From Neolewinella agarilytica (lineage in GTDB: Bacteria > Bacteroidota > Bacteroidia > Chitinophagales > Saprospiraceae), in assembly GCF_900110645.1 (NCBI RefSeq), contig NZ_FOFB01000012.1, positions 62,001-126,000 of the forward strand: a stretch of 64,000 bases of DNA, in the 5' to 3' direction. Positions 50,780-59,544 of the stretch are shown here, piece after piece. A program made the position numbers and the translations under genes. A model generated the notes under the pieces. That model was not told the origin of the DNA. It made no database searches and saw only the letters and a list, made by a program, of their open reading frames with translations. Positions within the stretch are counted from its first letter, which is position 1; each line of letters opens with the position of its first letter.

Positions 50780-53557
50780 ATGAGACCTCTCTGGACTATT
50801 TTAATTGCGCTTTTTTCCCTCTCCCTGTACGCGCAAGACGTTCCCCATGCTGTCAGCGTAATCAACCTTACGGCCGAAAATAGTGGCAACGGTAACACCG
50901 GTATTGAGGATTTTACGGAAATCGATGGGCGCTTATTGGTCCGGATAAGTACGGGTGATTTACACACTATCGATCTGCTGGTTACCCTCGATGGACAGCA
51001 AATTGACACGCTGACTACCCAGGGAGAAGTACGGATACCACTCAGGGAAGACTTCATCGGCCGAATCGATGACCGCTTGTTTTACAGCTCACCGGAGCAC
51101 CAACAAATCATCGAAGTAGACCTCGGACTAAGACTGATCCGGGAGCGGATCGATTTATACCCTGATGCCACCTCCGACCGAATCAGTAACACGGTGATGG
51201 TGGACGAAACCCTGTATTACCTGAACGCCTTCCGGACGAGCACTCCCCAAGTAAGCATTAATGAGTTGCTGGCCGTTGATCCCTCCTCCGGAGAAGCTAC
51301 AATACTCCACCTCGATACGGTGGCCAATGCCGCAGGTCTGGTACCTGCATATTTGTTGGTAGCGGACGAGCAAATTTACTTTCCTGACCGGAAAGACACC
51401 TTAATTCAAGCCGCTCGTTACGATGTAGCTATGAATACAATCACTTCAATCGGCCCCTCCGTGGCGGGAGAGTATTTATCCTACACCAACTGGAACGATA
51501 TCGTATACGTTCGCTACCCGCCAGCTTTTACTAGAGCCGACACCTTTAGTGGGTGGTATCCAATCATCAACGATACGCTTGGCAACCGGATCACGGCGGA
51601 CCCCTGGGAGCAGTTGGCCAACTTTCCTGACAAGTTGATAGCGGCAATTGATGAATTACTCTATGCCATAGACAAAGCCTCCGGCGATAGTACGGTACTG
51701 ATGTCCGGTGCGGGAGAAATCAGAAACCTTACGCCCATTAACGACGAAGAGGCCATTTTTCTGCGCCAGAATGAAGGCTCCATCCGGTACGCTATCTGGA
51801 GAACGGACGGTTCCCGGACGGGGACACGTAAGATGATGGATGTACCAACGAGCTGGAATACGGAACCCTACAGCACCGCAGTATTAGGCCATTACCTGGT
51901 GCTAAACGTTGCGCTTGCTTCACGCAGCTACGTAATCGACTTCAACCAAGAATACATCGAGCGGGCAGGTTTTCGTGCGTTGGTCGAGGCTGACCGCTTA
52001 TTGGTAATTGACGACGCGCTCTTCCTATACGGATCGGACCCAGCTATGGGCCGCGAAATCCACCGCATTACCATCGCTGATCCCCTCTACCTCGAGGGCC
52101 GGGTCTTCTACGATGCGAATAGCAACGGGCTGCAAGAGGAAACGGAAGACGGTATCGCAGGAGCAATACTGGAGGTGACCGGTGGGAACAATCGGCGGCT
52201 CTACAGCCAGGAAGATGGAACGTATCGCCTACCGGTGAAAGATGGAGAAACGTACACGCTAACCATCAACAATCCTGACTGCTGCGTGGCGATGACCACG
52301 CCGGATTCTTACACCTTCGCCTTTGCAATTGACTCTACTTACCAACTCAATTTTGGCTACGCTCAGGTCGCTGGCCCCTCCTCCCTCCGCCCCCTTCTCA
52401 ACTCCGGCACCATCCGCTGCGGCTTCGAGCACGACTTCTGGCTGAGCATAATTAACGACGGCTGCCAGCCGCTGGCGGGGGAGGGGAGGGTCCACTTCCC
52501 AGAGGAGATGGAGTTTCTCAATTCCGACGTCGTGCCGCTGAGTCAGGAGGAGAATACGCTCACCTTTGCCTTTGATACCCTGCAGCCGAATGCTTCCCAG
52601 CGTTTCCGGATTCGCTTCCGGATGCCGGACGAGAATTTTGCCGGGCTGCCGGTAGAGCTGGGCGCGGTCGCAGGTGCAGTGGACGGACAAGGAGCCATGA
52701 TCACCTCCGACACTTTCGCCTACCGCGAAATCCTCCGCTGCGCCATCGACCCCAACGACAAGCAGGTGAGCCCCAGCAGGCCAGAACCCTCGATGAGCAA
52801 CTACACCCAGCTCGACGAAACGCTCCGCTACACCATCCGTTTCCAAAACACGGGCAACGACACGGCTTTCACCGTCCGTATCCAGGACCAGATCTCCGAA
52901 TCCCTCAACCTCGAAACCTTCAAACCGCTCGCCGCCAGCCACCCCTACAGCGTCTCCGTGCGGGAAGACCGCACCCTCATCTTCCTCTTCGAAGACATCC
53001 TCCTTCCCGACAGCACCACCAACCTCCCCGGTAGCCAGGGCTTCGTCACCTTCGAGATCCAGCCTTTCCCCGACCTCGACGACTTCTCCACCATCGATAA
53101 CACCGCCGGCATCTACTTCGACTTCAACCAACCCGTCATCACCAACACCGTCACCTCCACCCTCGTCGAGTTCCTCGACGAAGACCAGGACGGCTTCCTC
53201 TTCTACGAAGACTGCAACGACCAAAACTTCAACATCAACCCCGCCGCCGAAGAAATCCCCGGCAACGGCATTGACGAAAACTGTGATGATTCAGACTTCC
53301 ACGTCAGCACGAGCTCTCAACTCCCCGGCACCCTGAATTATTTCCCCAACCCAACCTCCGGAACCTTCTACCTCAACTATTCCGAAAACGACCGCCTCAA
53401 CGGTGAGCTTTACTCCGCCGCGGGGCAACGGCTCCAAACCTTCGTGTTCCAAAACTCACATAGTTTGGACTTGGAAGGACTGCCAGCGGGGCTTTACCTG
53501 CTGCGCTTGTATAGCCGGGAGGGTAGGGGAAGGACGGTTAGGGTGGTGCGGCGGTAG
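50780..53557 (+). CDS. Secreted multi-domain protein with SdrD-B, conserved-repeat, MopE-like and T9SS domains
   Basis: A 925-residue protein with a signal peptide (LWTILIALFSLSLYAQ). Residues about 20-430 resemble a propeller-like region without a named family. Residues 437-510 are an SdrD-B/Cna-B-like module (LEGRVFYDANSNGLQEETED). Residues about 520-800 are Ig-like, including a DUF11-style conserved repeat (LRYTIRFQNTGNDTAF). A MopE-like DEDQDGFLFYEDCNDQN follows, and the last 75 residues are a T9SS sorting domain (YFPNPTSGTFYLNYS). It should be secreted by the type IX system. The DNA becomes markedly more GC-rich from about 52370. Confidence 0.8.
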   Translation: MRPLWTILIALFSLSLYAQDVPHAVSVINLTAENSGNGNTGIEDFTEIDGRLLVRISTGDLHTIDLLVTLDGQQIDTLTTQGEVRIPLREDFIGRIDDRLFYSSPEHQQIIEVDLGLRLIRERIDLYPDATSDRISNTVMVDETLYYLNAFRTSTPQVSINELLAVDPSSGEATILHLDTVANAAGLVPAYLLVADEQIYFPDRKDTLIQAARYDVAMNTITSIGPSVAGEYLSYTNWNDIVYVRYPPAFTRADTFSGWYPIINDTLGNRITADPWEQLANFPDKLIAAIDELLYAIDKASGDSTVLMSGAGEIRNLTPINDEEAIFLRQNEGSIRYAIWRTDGSRTGTRKMMDVPTSWNTEPYSTAVLGHYLVLNVALASRSYVIDFNQEYIERAGFRALVEADRLLVIDDALFLYGSDPAMGREIHRITIADPLYLEGRVFYDANSNGLQEETEDGIAGAILEVTGGNNRRLYSQEDGTYRLPVKDGETYTLTINNPDCCVAMTTPDSYTFAFAIDSTYQLNFGYAQVAGPSSLRPLLNSGTIRCGFEHDFWLSIINDGCQPLAGEGRVHFPEEMEFLNSDVVPLSQEENTLTFAFDTLQPNASQRFRIRFRMPDENFAGLPVELGAVAGAVDGQGAMITSDTFAYREILRCAIDPNDKQVSPSRPEPSMSNYTQLDETLRYTIRFQNTGNDTAFTVRIQDQISESLNLETFKPLAASHPYSVSVREDRTLIFLFEDILLPDSTTNLPGSQGFVTFEIQPFPDLDDFSTIDNTAGIYFDFNQPVITNTVTSTLVEFLDEDQDGFLFYEDCNDQNFNINPAAEEIPGNGIDENCDDSDFHVSTSSQLPGTLNYFPNPTSGTFYLNYSENDRLNGELYSAAGQRLQTFVFQNSHSLDLEGLPAGLYLLRLYSREGRGRTVRVVRR
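52660..52677 (+). repeat. Dispersed 18-bp GC element, copy 9 (in the T9SS cargo gene)
   Basis: Perfect match with N = T, followed by AGTGGACGG. Read G-A-V-A-G-A by the gene. Confidence 0.85.
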
Positions 53558-53685
53558 GAAAGAGAGCCCGATCCGGCTGGGCTTTCCAGTAGATTATCCC
53601 TAAACCCTGGCCCCCCGATCCTCTTTGAAATAGCTGAGCAAACATCGGTTGCCCGACTCTCGCAAAAGCAGCCTGAAGGATAATT

Positions 53686-53735
53686 AAAAAACCACCTCCA
53701 TTAGCTTTTTAGGGAGCGAATGAAGGCGGTTTTTT
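53686..53735. terminator. Bidirectional Rho-independent terminator
   Basis: AAAAAACCACCTCCATT and AATGAAGGCGGTTTTTT pair (two G-U type positions) around a loop of about sixteen bases, with a T-run on one strand and an A-run on the other. It lies about 130 bases after the T9SS cargo gene and insulates the CRISPR operon. Confidence 0.75.
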
Positions 53736-53940
53736 AAGGTTACAGGGTAGGGGAGACCCAGAACTTAGCGACCAGAAGCCTGATCCTCTGCCTGGAAGCA
53801 AGGCACTTACATCCTCGAACGAGACTTTAATAAGCAACTTTATCAAAAACGAATCGCCAAACTCCTTGGCAACTCTTCAACGGCCGATGCCTTTAATTTC
53901 ATAATTCTCTATTGCTTTTTTTGTAAAGCCGCCAATTATT

Positions 53941-53971
53941 TTTGCTATTCTGCTTGTTTGGCATACGTTTC
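53941..53971 (+). promoter_or_regulatory. Putative promoter of the Cmr operon
   Basis: TTTG at 53941-53944 and TACGTTTC at 53964-53971, separated by 19 bases, match the Bacteroidota consensus well. The first gene of the operon starts 17 bases after the -7 box. Confidence 0.5.
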
Positions 53972-53987
53972 TTTATTTTCTTAACGT

Positions 53988-54632
53988 TTGATTTTTGCCC
54001 ATCACACACCCAGTTTCCCTTTGCAACACATTTTCTTAGACACGGAATTTTCTGGTCTACACCAAAACGCCGCCCTGCTTTCCCTTGCCATCGTACCCGA
54101 TGAGGGCCCCTGGTTCTACGCGGTGTTTACCGACGTTGATACTACCACGCTATCGCCGTGGCATCAGAATAATGTAGTGCCCCACCTCCTGCTCACGGAC
54201 GAGCAACGAGCCCAATTACCCACCGGCATTTACCTACGCGATACCCCGGAAAAAATAACTCACGCTTTACGGAAATACCTCGAAGAGCTCGGGGAAGTCG
54301 TTTGTTGGGCCGACGTACCCGCCTACGACTGGGTGCTCCTCTGCGAACTCTTCGGCGGAGCCTTCGGCCTGCCCAAAAACGTCCATTACATCGTCCGCGA
54401 CCTAGCCACACTGCTGGAGGCTAAGGGCTACGACATCGATACCGATCGCTTTGATCTGGCCTACGAAAATCATCAGGGCGCGGACGCAGGTGCAAGAGTA
54501 AGTTCTGCGGACGGCAGGGTGGGGGAGGGGCAAAAGGCTGCTGCTACCCAAGAGGGACTGCTGCGACATAATGCTTTGGGGGATGCGATGGCGTGTAAGA
54601 TATGCTGGCAAAAAGTCAACGAACATGTCTAA
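53988..54632 (+). CDS. DEDDh 3'-5' exonuclease-like protein heading the Cmr operon
   Basis: A 214-residue protein. No ATG precedes the first motif, so a TTG at 53988 is the likely start. Motif I is FLDTEFSG (Asp, Glu), motif II CWADVPAYDW and motif III HNALGDAMA (His, Asp), the complete DEDDh set of RNase T/oligoribonuclease-type enzymes. The CorA-like gene starts within its last codons (eight-base overlap), so the two are coupled. In type III CRISPR loci with CorA effectors a phosphodiesterase that degrades the signal molecule is usual; this enzyme may play that part. A copy of the 18-bp element is inside, in a loop that looks inserted before motif III (read GADAGA). Confidence 0.65.
   Translation: MIFAHHTPSFPLQHIFLDTEFSGLHQNAALLSLAIVPDEGPWFYAVFTDVDTTTLSPWHQNNVVPHLLLTDEQRAQLPTGIYLRDTPEKITHALRKYLEELGEVVCWADVPAYDWVLLCELFGGAFGLPKNVHYIVRDLATLLEAKGYDIDTDRFDLAYENHQGADAGARVSSADGRVGEGQKAAATQEGLLRHNALGDAMACKICWQKVNEHV
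54476..54493 (+). repeat. Dispersed 18-bp GC element, copy 10 (in the DEDDh gene)
   Basis: Perfect match with N = A. Read G-A-D-A-G-A, at the start of a low-complexity loop between motifs II and III of the exonuclease. Confidence 0.85.
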
Positions 54633-56427
54633 AAAAAAGGAAACATCACAAGAGCTTATCAGTCACCATGTATTTCTTCTTCCCTTCAAGTGGGAAAAAG
54701 AAGATGGGGCAGCTTATGAAATTAATCAGTTCCATGACTTGATCCATAATCACCTCGATCTTGAAAAGGCTACCGAGTGGAAACGAAGCGATTTTAACTT
54801 GGAAAGGGTCGTCGATTACAATGAGTTCAATTACTTCTTCGACTACGTTGCAGAAGTGCTTTACCAAACCGATACACATAATAAAGAAGAACAAAATTTC
54901 ATCGGCCACTTTACCTACAACCTCCCTCCAGGTAAAGGAATCTATAAGTTTGAAGCACCTGGCCCCGATGGAAAAAGTAAGGAGTATACGCTAGAGATTG
55001 ACTCTATCCTCCTGCACCTCTACTATAGTGGGGTAGGGGTGTTAAGCTTCCATCTAAACAACCGAAAACCGAGCCAGGGCGAACCCGAGGACATTATCCG
55101 TATCAACCAGTTCGGCCGCCGGGTATATCCTCCGTTTTACTTCATCGATCAGGACAAGGTAGGGCACCAAGCCCAGTTTGATGAAACCCAATTTGTAGGC
55201 AAATCACCAGCAGGGGCAGAAATCGCTAATTGGATCGAGATTGACTTCAACGATGGAACAAACCCCAGAAGAGAAAACTGGAACCAAGACCTCGCACAAC
55301 GACTCAAAGAAGGCGAAATATTCAAATTCAACTTGCCGGCATTTCTAGAACCATTTTTATTCCGAATTGAAGATGGCTACGATATTTATCCAGTACTTGA
55401 TGATCGTATGTTCGTCCTGTCTTGGTATGGCAATGATGGGCTCGCACGCCGCATCGCTAGGGGCGAACCTGGTCGCGAAGAGTATCGCCTAGACGACTGG
55501 TGGTACCGCTACATCTTCGTCGACGCTAAATACAGGTCTGTACAAGACCCTGCCGATCAGGAAGCTACCACTATTCCCGCTACTTACGCTCGGTGGCGCA
55601 ACTACAGCACGCTGTACGGCGTAACAGAATACAGCATGGTACTCCTGACCAAGTCCCTGCCTACTTTACGCAGTGGCTACTCCGCCTACCTGGTAACCCA
55701 TCTGCAAACCATTTATTATCGTCTGGCCGAACTCGTCTTAGTGCAGCGCGCTTCTATCCAGCGCTTCTCCGACGATATTACTCATATTTCAAAACTCGAC
55801 GGTGCAGACCCTGCTCAAGCAGAAAAGGCCAGCCTGCTCAATCGTAGATATATCCGCTTTGTCAACCAGATATACTTTAGGGAAGTAACACCCCAACAAC
55901 AAGGTATAGAACTGTATGATTTACTTCAACAACAAGCTCGGATTTCTAACCAAGTAACCGCACTTCAAGACGAGATTGAACGGCTACAAAATTACGTACG
56001 ACAAGAAACCGATCGCCAGCTATTAGCAGCCGAAAAAAAACGGATGCAACGCGAAGAAGAAAGTGAAAAAAGAAGGTCAGATATCCTCGCCGTACTCGGT
56101 GCCATCTTCCTCGCGCCTGGCTTACTTATTGCGGTCCATGACCTAGGCTATATGGGGACATGTCTCGAGCAGAACCCTAAATACCTTTTTGGCCTAACCC
56201 TACTTGCTGCAGTTATATCCGTCAGATTATGCTGGTGGGCCTACCCCGGGGAAATAGTAGAGTCTTCAACACTTACGTCATCAACAAACACCGATGTACA
56301 GCCTAGAGCATGGTCGAGACCGGTGCGAGGTATTCCCATTTGGCGGCTGGTCGTCGTTGCACTTGCCTATTTGATTTTGCTATCCATTCCCCTCATTTAT
56401 GCGCTACTAGCTTGTCCCGCAGGCTAA
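54625..56427 (+). CDS. CorA-like membrane protein, candidate type III CRISPR effector
   Basis: A 600-residue protein from the ATG at 54625. A large soluble N-terminal part (to about 440) is followed by a long coiled-coil helix (about 440-500, LQQQARISNQVTALQDEIER and on to KRMQREEESEKRR). Membrane helices follow at about 503-522 (ILAVLGAIFLAPGLLIAVHD), 535-553 (YLFGLTLLAAVISVRLCWW) and 573-596. A long stalk helix running into C-terminal membrane helices is the CorA fold plan, but the GMN selectivity motif is not seen. Membrane proteins of this kind are effectors of SAM-AMP-producing type III-B systems. Position at the head of the operon, coupled to the nuclease gene, supports this. Identity remains an inference. 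Confidence 0.55.
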   Translation: MSKKKETSQELISHHVFLLPFKWEKEDGAAYEINQFHDLIHNHLDLEKATEWKRSDFNLERVVDYNEFNYFFDYVAEVLYQTDTHNKEEQNFIGHFTYNLPPGKGIYKFEAPGPDGKSKEYTLEIDSILLHLYYSGVGVLSFHLNNRKPSQGEPEDIIRINQFGRRVYPPFYFIDQDKVGHQAQFDETQFVGKSPAGAEIANWIEIDFNDGTNPRRENWNQDLAQRLKEGEIFKFNLPAFLEPFLFRIEDGYDIYPVLDDRMFVLSWYGNDGLARRIARGEPGREEYRLDDWWYRYIFVDAKYRSVQDPADQEATTIPATYARWRNYSTLYGVTEYSMVLLTKSLPTLRSGYSAYLVTHLQTIYYRLAELVLVQRASIQRFSDDITHISKLDGADPAQAEKASLLNRRYIRFVNQIYFREVTPQQQGIELYDLLQQQARISNQVTALQDEIERLQNYVRQETDRQLLAAEKKRMQREEESEKRRSDILAVLGAIFLAPGLLIAVHDLGYMGTCLEQNPKYLFGLTLLAAVISVRLCWWAYPGEIVESSTLTSSTNTDVQPRAWSRPVRGIPIWRLVVVALAYLILLSIPLIYALLACPAG

Positions 56428-56440
56428 AAACTCTATAATC

Positions 56441-57811
56441 ATGTACACCATTCCCATCCCCCTCTATCAACACACCCCCCTCATCCACTTCCAGGCCGAT
56501 CAGCAGGGGGCCACCCTCCGGGCTACTGAAGTGAAGCCGCGGCTGGACCGCTTCATCATCACCCGTATGGGCTGGGAAGCTGCAGGAGGAAAAGACAAAC
56601 TTGCAGGGTACACCGAAAAACAACTTTATGACAATGGCTGGGGCTACATTAAAAAGCACCACCCGCTGTGGATCAGCAACAGCGATGAAGAACGGCAAAA
56701 ATCGCTCAACTTTCGCCTGAAAATTTTCTCGCGGCCGGAAGACGAAGTAGCCGGCGTACACCAGGAAAAAGCGAATAAGTTTGGGAATTATTTCGCCGAT
56801 GTAGGCAACGAAAAGAAACCGGAGGAAACCGTCCGCCTGGTCACCTTCCACCGGGTAATCATGCTGAAAATTACCACGCCAGACGCTGAATTAGCTAAGT
56901 GCCTCCGCCACGACTCCCCGGAAAGCCTCCTTACGCCCTTCTTCTACGCCAATAATTTCGGCACCCGCCAATCCAAAGGCTTTGGCTCATTCTCCCCAGC
57001 TGTAAAACCACCAGAAGAGGAGGTCTTTAAATTCTATCTAAATACCACTGACTACGAAAAGCTCTTCCGCTACCTGGAACTGTTCAATCGGGTGGTTAGA
57101 ACAGGGGTGAATAAAATCACTGATCCCGACACTGGAACATTCAATCGCAATATTGAAATTTACATGAAGCCGCTGATCTTCAGCTACGCCGCCAGCAAAG
57201 ACCGGGTATGGGAGAAAAAATTGATAAAGGAAACCGCAGGCTATGGCGTTTATAATAACCAGAAGAGCAGAACCGATACGCCCAGCCACGTAGAACCAGC
57301 AACCGGAAAATGGCCCGCTTGGTATCAAGGGCAGGGTAAAGAGGACGGTAATCGGAAAGAAGGAACTATCAGGGATGTAATGGGCCTGTCAACCAATCAA
57401 ACATGGATGGCGTACGATAAAAAATCTGTCATCAAAAAGTCTACTAAAGACGGAACCCCCCAAAGCATCGACCGGGCCCCTTCACCATTTACGCTCGTTC
57501 CCGTCAAAACAGGAGCAGGCTTCACGGTCTACGTCTACGTACAAGCCCCCAGCAAGGCTTATCTCGACCATACGTTTAAGGTCACTTTCGGTAGCGCGCC
57601 CGTCGGTAAGCTGAATGGCAACCCCGGTCAGCTCAAAGTCTTCCCCGACTTCATCATGAAGGATTTTATCGACGGCTTCTTTAAAAAGTCCGTAGTGGAA
57701 GACTCCCTCATCACCCCAAACCCTCGGGATAAGGAAATTGGCCAAACCCTGCAAAACATTTTCGGCCAGATCGAGAGCAACCGCAAAACCCAAAACATCC
57801 TCCCCGCATGA
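56441..57811 (+). CDS. cmr1: Cmr1-like RAMP protein of the type III-B complex
   Basis: A 456-residue protein. The N-terminus (YQHTPLIHFQADQQGATLRA followed by TEVKPRLDRF) is a RAMP-type first strand and helix. A glycine-rich loop of RAMP type appears at NNFGTRQSKGFGSF near residue 175. Cmr1 caps the Cmr complex at the 3' end of the guide and helps target binding. It lies 13 bases after the CorA-like gene and overlaps cas10 by four bases. The long insertion at about 220-340 is unusual. The Cmr1 name rests on position and the RAMP loop. Confidence 0.6.
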   Translation: MYTIPIPLYQHTPLIHFQADQQGATLRATEVKPRLDRFIITRMGWEAAGGKDKLAGYTEKQLYDNGWGYIKKHHPLWISNSDEERQKSLNFRLKIFSRPEDEVAGVHQEKANKFGNYFADVGNEKKPEETVRLVTFHRVIMLKITTPDAELAKCLRHDSPESLLTPFFYANNFGTRQSKGFGSFSPAVKPPEEEVFKFYLNTTDYEKLFRYLELFNRVVRTGVNKITDPDTGTFNRNIEIYMKPLIFSYAASKDRVWEKKLIKETAGYGVYNNQKSRTDTPSHVEPATGKWPAWYQGQGKEDGNRKEGTIRDVMGLSTNQTWMAYDKKSVIKKSTKDGTPQSIDRAPSPFTLVPVKTGAGFTVYVYVQAPSKAYLDHTFKVTFGSAPVGKLNGNPGQLKVFPDFIMKDFIDGFFKKSVVEDSLITPNPRDKEIGQTLQNIFGQIESNRKTQNILPA

Positions 57812-59544
57812 GCACACTTCCCACCCATTACCTCGGCATTTCCACCGGCCCGGTGGTGGATACCATCTTGAGTGCCCGTAAAACCCGCGAACTCTGGACA
57901 GCTAGCTACCTCTTCTCTACCCTTATGCGAGAGCTCGTGCGAGCAGCCCTAAACAACGGCCTTGAGGTATGGTCTCCGACTTCCCCCGGCGTTTACACTG
58001 CTCAATCAACCTCCCTGGCACCTGCGGCCGCGCCCCCGGAAGTGCCTTCCAGTAGTTTGTTTGGTGCCGGCATTTATCATGATCGGCTCTACGCCGCCTA
58101 TACCGCTCCGGGAGGAGGGAGCCCGGAAGAATTACAGACTAAGTTTGTGGCCATCCGTGATGAAGCCATCAAAGCTACCACGGATCAGTTGGCTGGCGGA
58201 GCCGCATTTTTCAAAGACTTCTTCCGCATTGCTCATGTCTGGCTACCACAGGGAAACGCCTCGGCTAACCTACTGGGCGACCTCAATGGCCTGCTTGATA
58301 CCCAAGAGCTTTTTCCAGCCTTGCTTTCCCCCGACAACCTGAAGCAAAACGCCCTGGTTGACCTGCTCGAAAAGCCCTACCGCGCCACTATGGTCCAACG
58401 TGGATTAGCCGCTAATGCTCAAAATACCTATAACGAAATTTCAGCCGCCCATACTAGAAGTGGCGTACGCCTCCTGTTTGACTTCTTCCCGAGTACGGCG
58501 CAAATCGCTTCCGTCGACCTCTACCACAAAAACGACGCGGCCTATCAGGCATTACAGACTGACATCGTCGGTACCAGTGAATTCAAAGCACCGGAAAGCC
58601 AGGAAGAATTAACGGATGGATCAACGGATGATCCGCTTTCCGACAATGCCGTCCTGCAGGAGTTTTATCGCCGACTCGATAATAAAGAAGTTCCTGCTTT
58701 CCGAGACCATTTCCAGGATTTTCATAAATACTTCTGTATCGTTCACGCCGACGGCGATCACTTCGGTCAGGTGATTGAAGGGCTGGGGAATGATCGCCTG
58801 GCCATCGAGCGCTTCTCCGGCCAACTAGCCAATTTCGCCGCAGCGGCCGCCACTGTCATCAATGATCACGGTGGCCGTGCCATCTACATTGGTGGTGATG
58901 ACCTGCTCTTTTTTGCACCAGTCGCCTATGGCACCAAGACCGTCTTTGACTTGATCAATGCTATCGACGATACCTTTAAAGAGGCCTGTAGTTTCACACC
59001 ACAACCATCACTTTCCTATGGGGTGACGCTCAGTCATTATAAATATCCCCTCTTCGAGGCCAAAAGTGATAGTTACGCGGCACTCGAACGCGCTAAATCC
59101 TTTAAGTGGAAACGAGGCGAAACCAAAGGAGCTAAAGACGCCATCGCTTTTCGCTTCATCCGTCATTCCGGCAGCTTCTTCACGGGCGTAATGGATAAGC
59201 CTTTATTGCAAAAATTCCTCGAAGTACGAACGCTGCGTACGGAACAGGACTTTCTGTCTTCTTTCACCTTCAAGCTGCAAGAACTCGAGCCCCTCATTGA
59301 TGCTTTGGGCGCCAGCCTGACGGAGGAGCGACTGCAAAACATCATCAACAACTTTTTCGACGAGCCCATTCATGGCCAAAACCGTGCCGCACTCAACAAA
59401 CTCATCGAACTGTACACCTGCATTAATGAGCTGTCTGGCTCGCTAGACGATCCGGATTTTGCGCCCCGCAGAAATACCTACGCCATTCTCCGCCTGATGA
59501 CTTTCACCCTACCGAAAACTACCCCCGCCCATGTCCTCGCCTAA
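57808..59544 (+). CDS. cas10: Cas10 (Cmr2) with GGDD cyclase motif and no HD domain
   Basis: A 578-residue protein. It starts directly with the Cmr2 N-terminal fold (STGPVVDTILSARKTRELWT), with no HD nuclease domain in front; about 850 residues would be expected with one. The first palm-like motif is HADGD (residues 313-317) and the second YIGGDDLLFF, with GGDD at 362-365, so nucleotide conversion should be intact. Target RNA binding would switch on synthesis of a second messenger, cyclic oligoadenylate or SAM-AMP. The CorA-like gene favours SAM-AMP. A copy of the 18-bp element lies at residues about 71-76. Confidence 0.85.
   Translation: MSTLPTHYLGISTGPVVDTILSARKTRELWTASYLFSTLMRELVRAALNNGLEVWSPTSPGVYTAQSTSLAPAAAPPEVPSSSLFGAGIYHDRLYAAYTAPGGGSPEELQTKFVAIRDEAIKATTDQLAGGAAFFKDFFRIAHVWLPQGNASANLLGDLNGLLDTQELFPALLSPDNLKQNALVDLLEKPYRATMVQRGLAANAQNTYNEISAAHTRSGVRLLFDFFPSTAQIASVDLYHKNDAAYQALQTDIVGTSEFKAPESQEELTDGSTDDPLSDNAVLQEFYRRLDNKEVPAFRDHFQDFHKYFCIVHADGDHFGQVIEGLGNDRLAIERFSGQLANFAAAAATVINDHGGRAIYIGGDDLLFFAPVAYGTKTVFDLINAIDDTFKEACSFTPQPSLSYGVTLSHYKYPLFEAKSDSYAALERAKSFKWKRGETKGAKDAIAFRFIRHSGSFFTGVMDKPLLQKFLEVRTLRTEQDFLSSFTFKLQELEPLIDALGASLTEERLQNIINNFFDEPIHGQNRAALNKLIELYTCINELSGSLDDPDFAPRRNTYAILRLMTFTLPKTTPAHVLA
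58018..58035 (-). repeat. Dispersed 18-bp GC element, copy 11 (in cas10)
   Basis: GCACCTGCGGCCGCGCCC on the plus strand, a perfect match on the minus strand. Read A-P-A-A-A-P by cas10 in a Pro/Ser-rich loop after the first helices. Confidence 0.85.

Noticed and set aside
50511-50783. 90-residue frame before the T9SS cargo gene
   Set aside because: It starts with TTG, has no motif, contains the degenerate 18-bp element and runs into the next gene. It is more likely non-coding.
5413-58035. The 18-bp element as a cloning or NotI-adapter artefact
   Set aside because: Some copies contain GCGGCCGC, but others have GTC, GAC or GGC at the centre and lie in intact frames, so adapter contamination does not fit.
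5413-58035. The 18-bp element as a strand-biased Chi or KOPS signal
   Set aside because: Copies are about equally distributed on both strands with no switch along the window.
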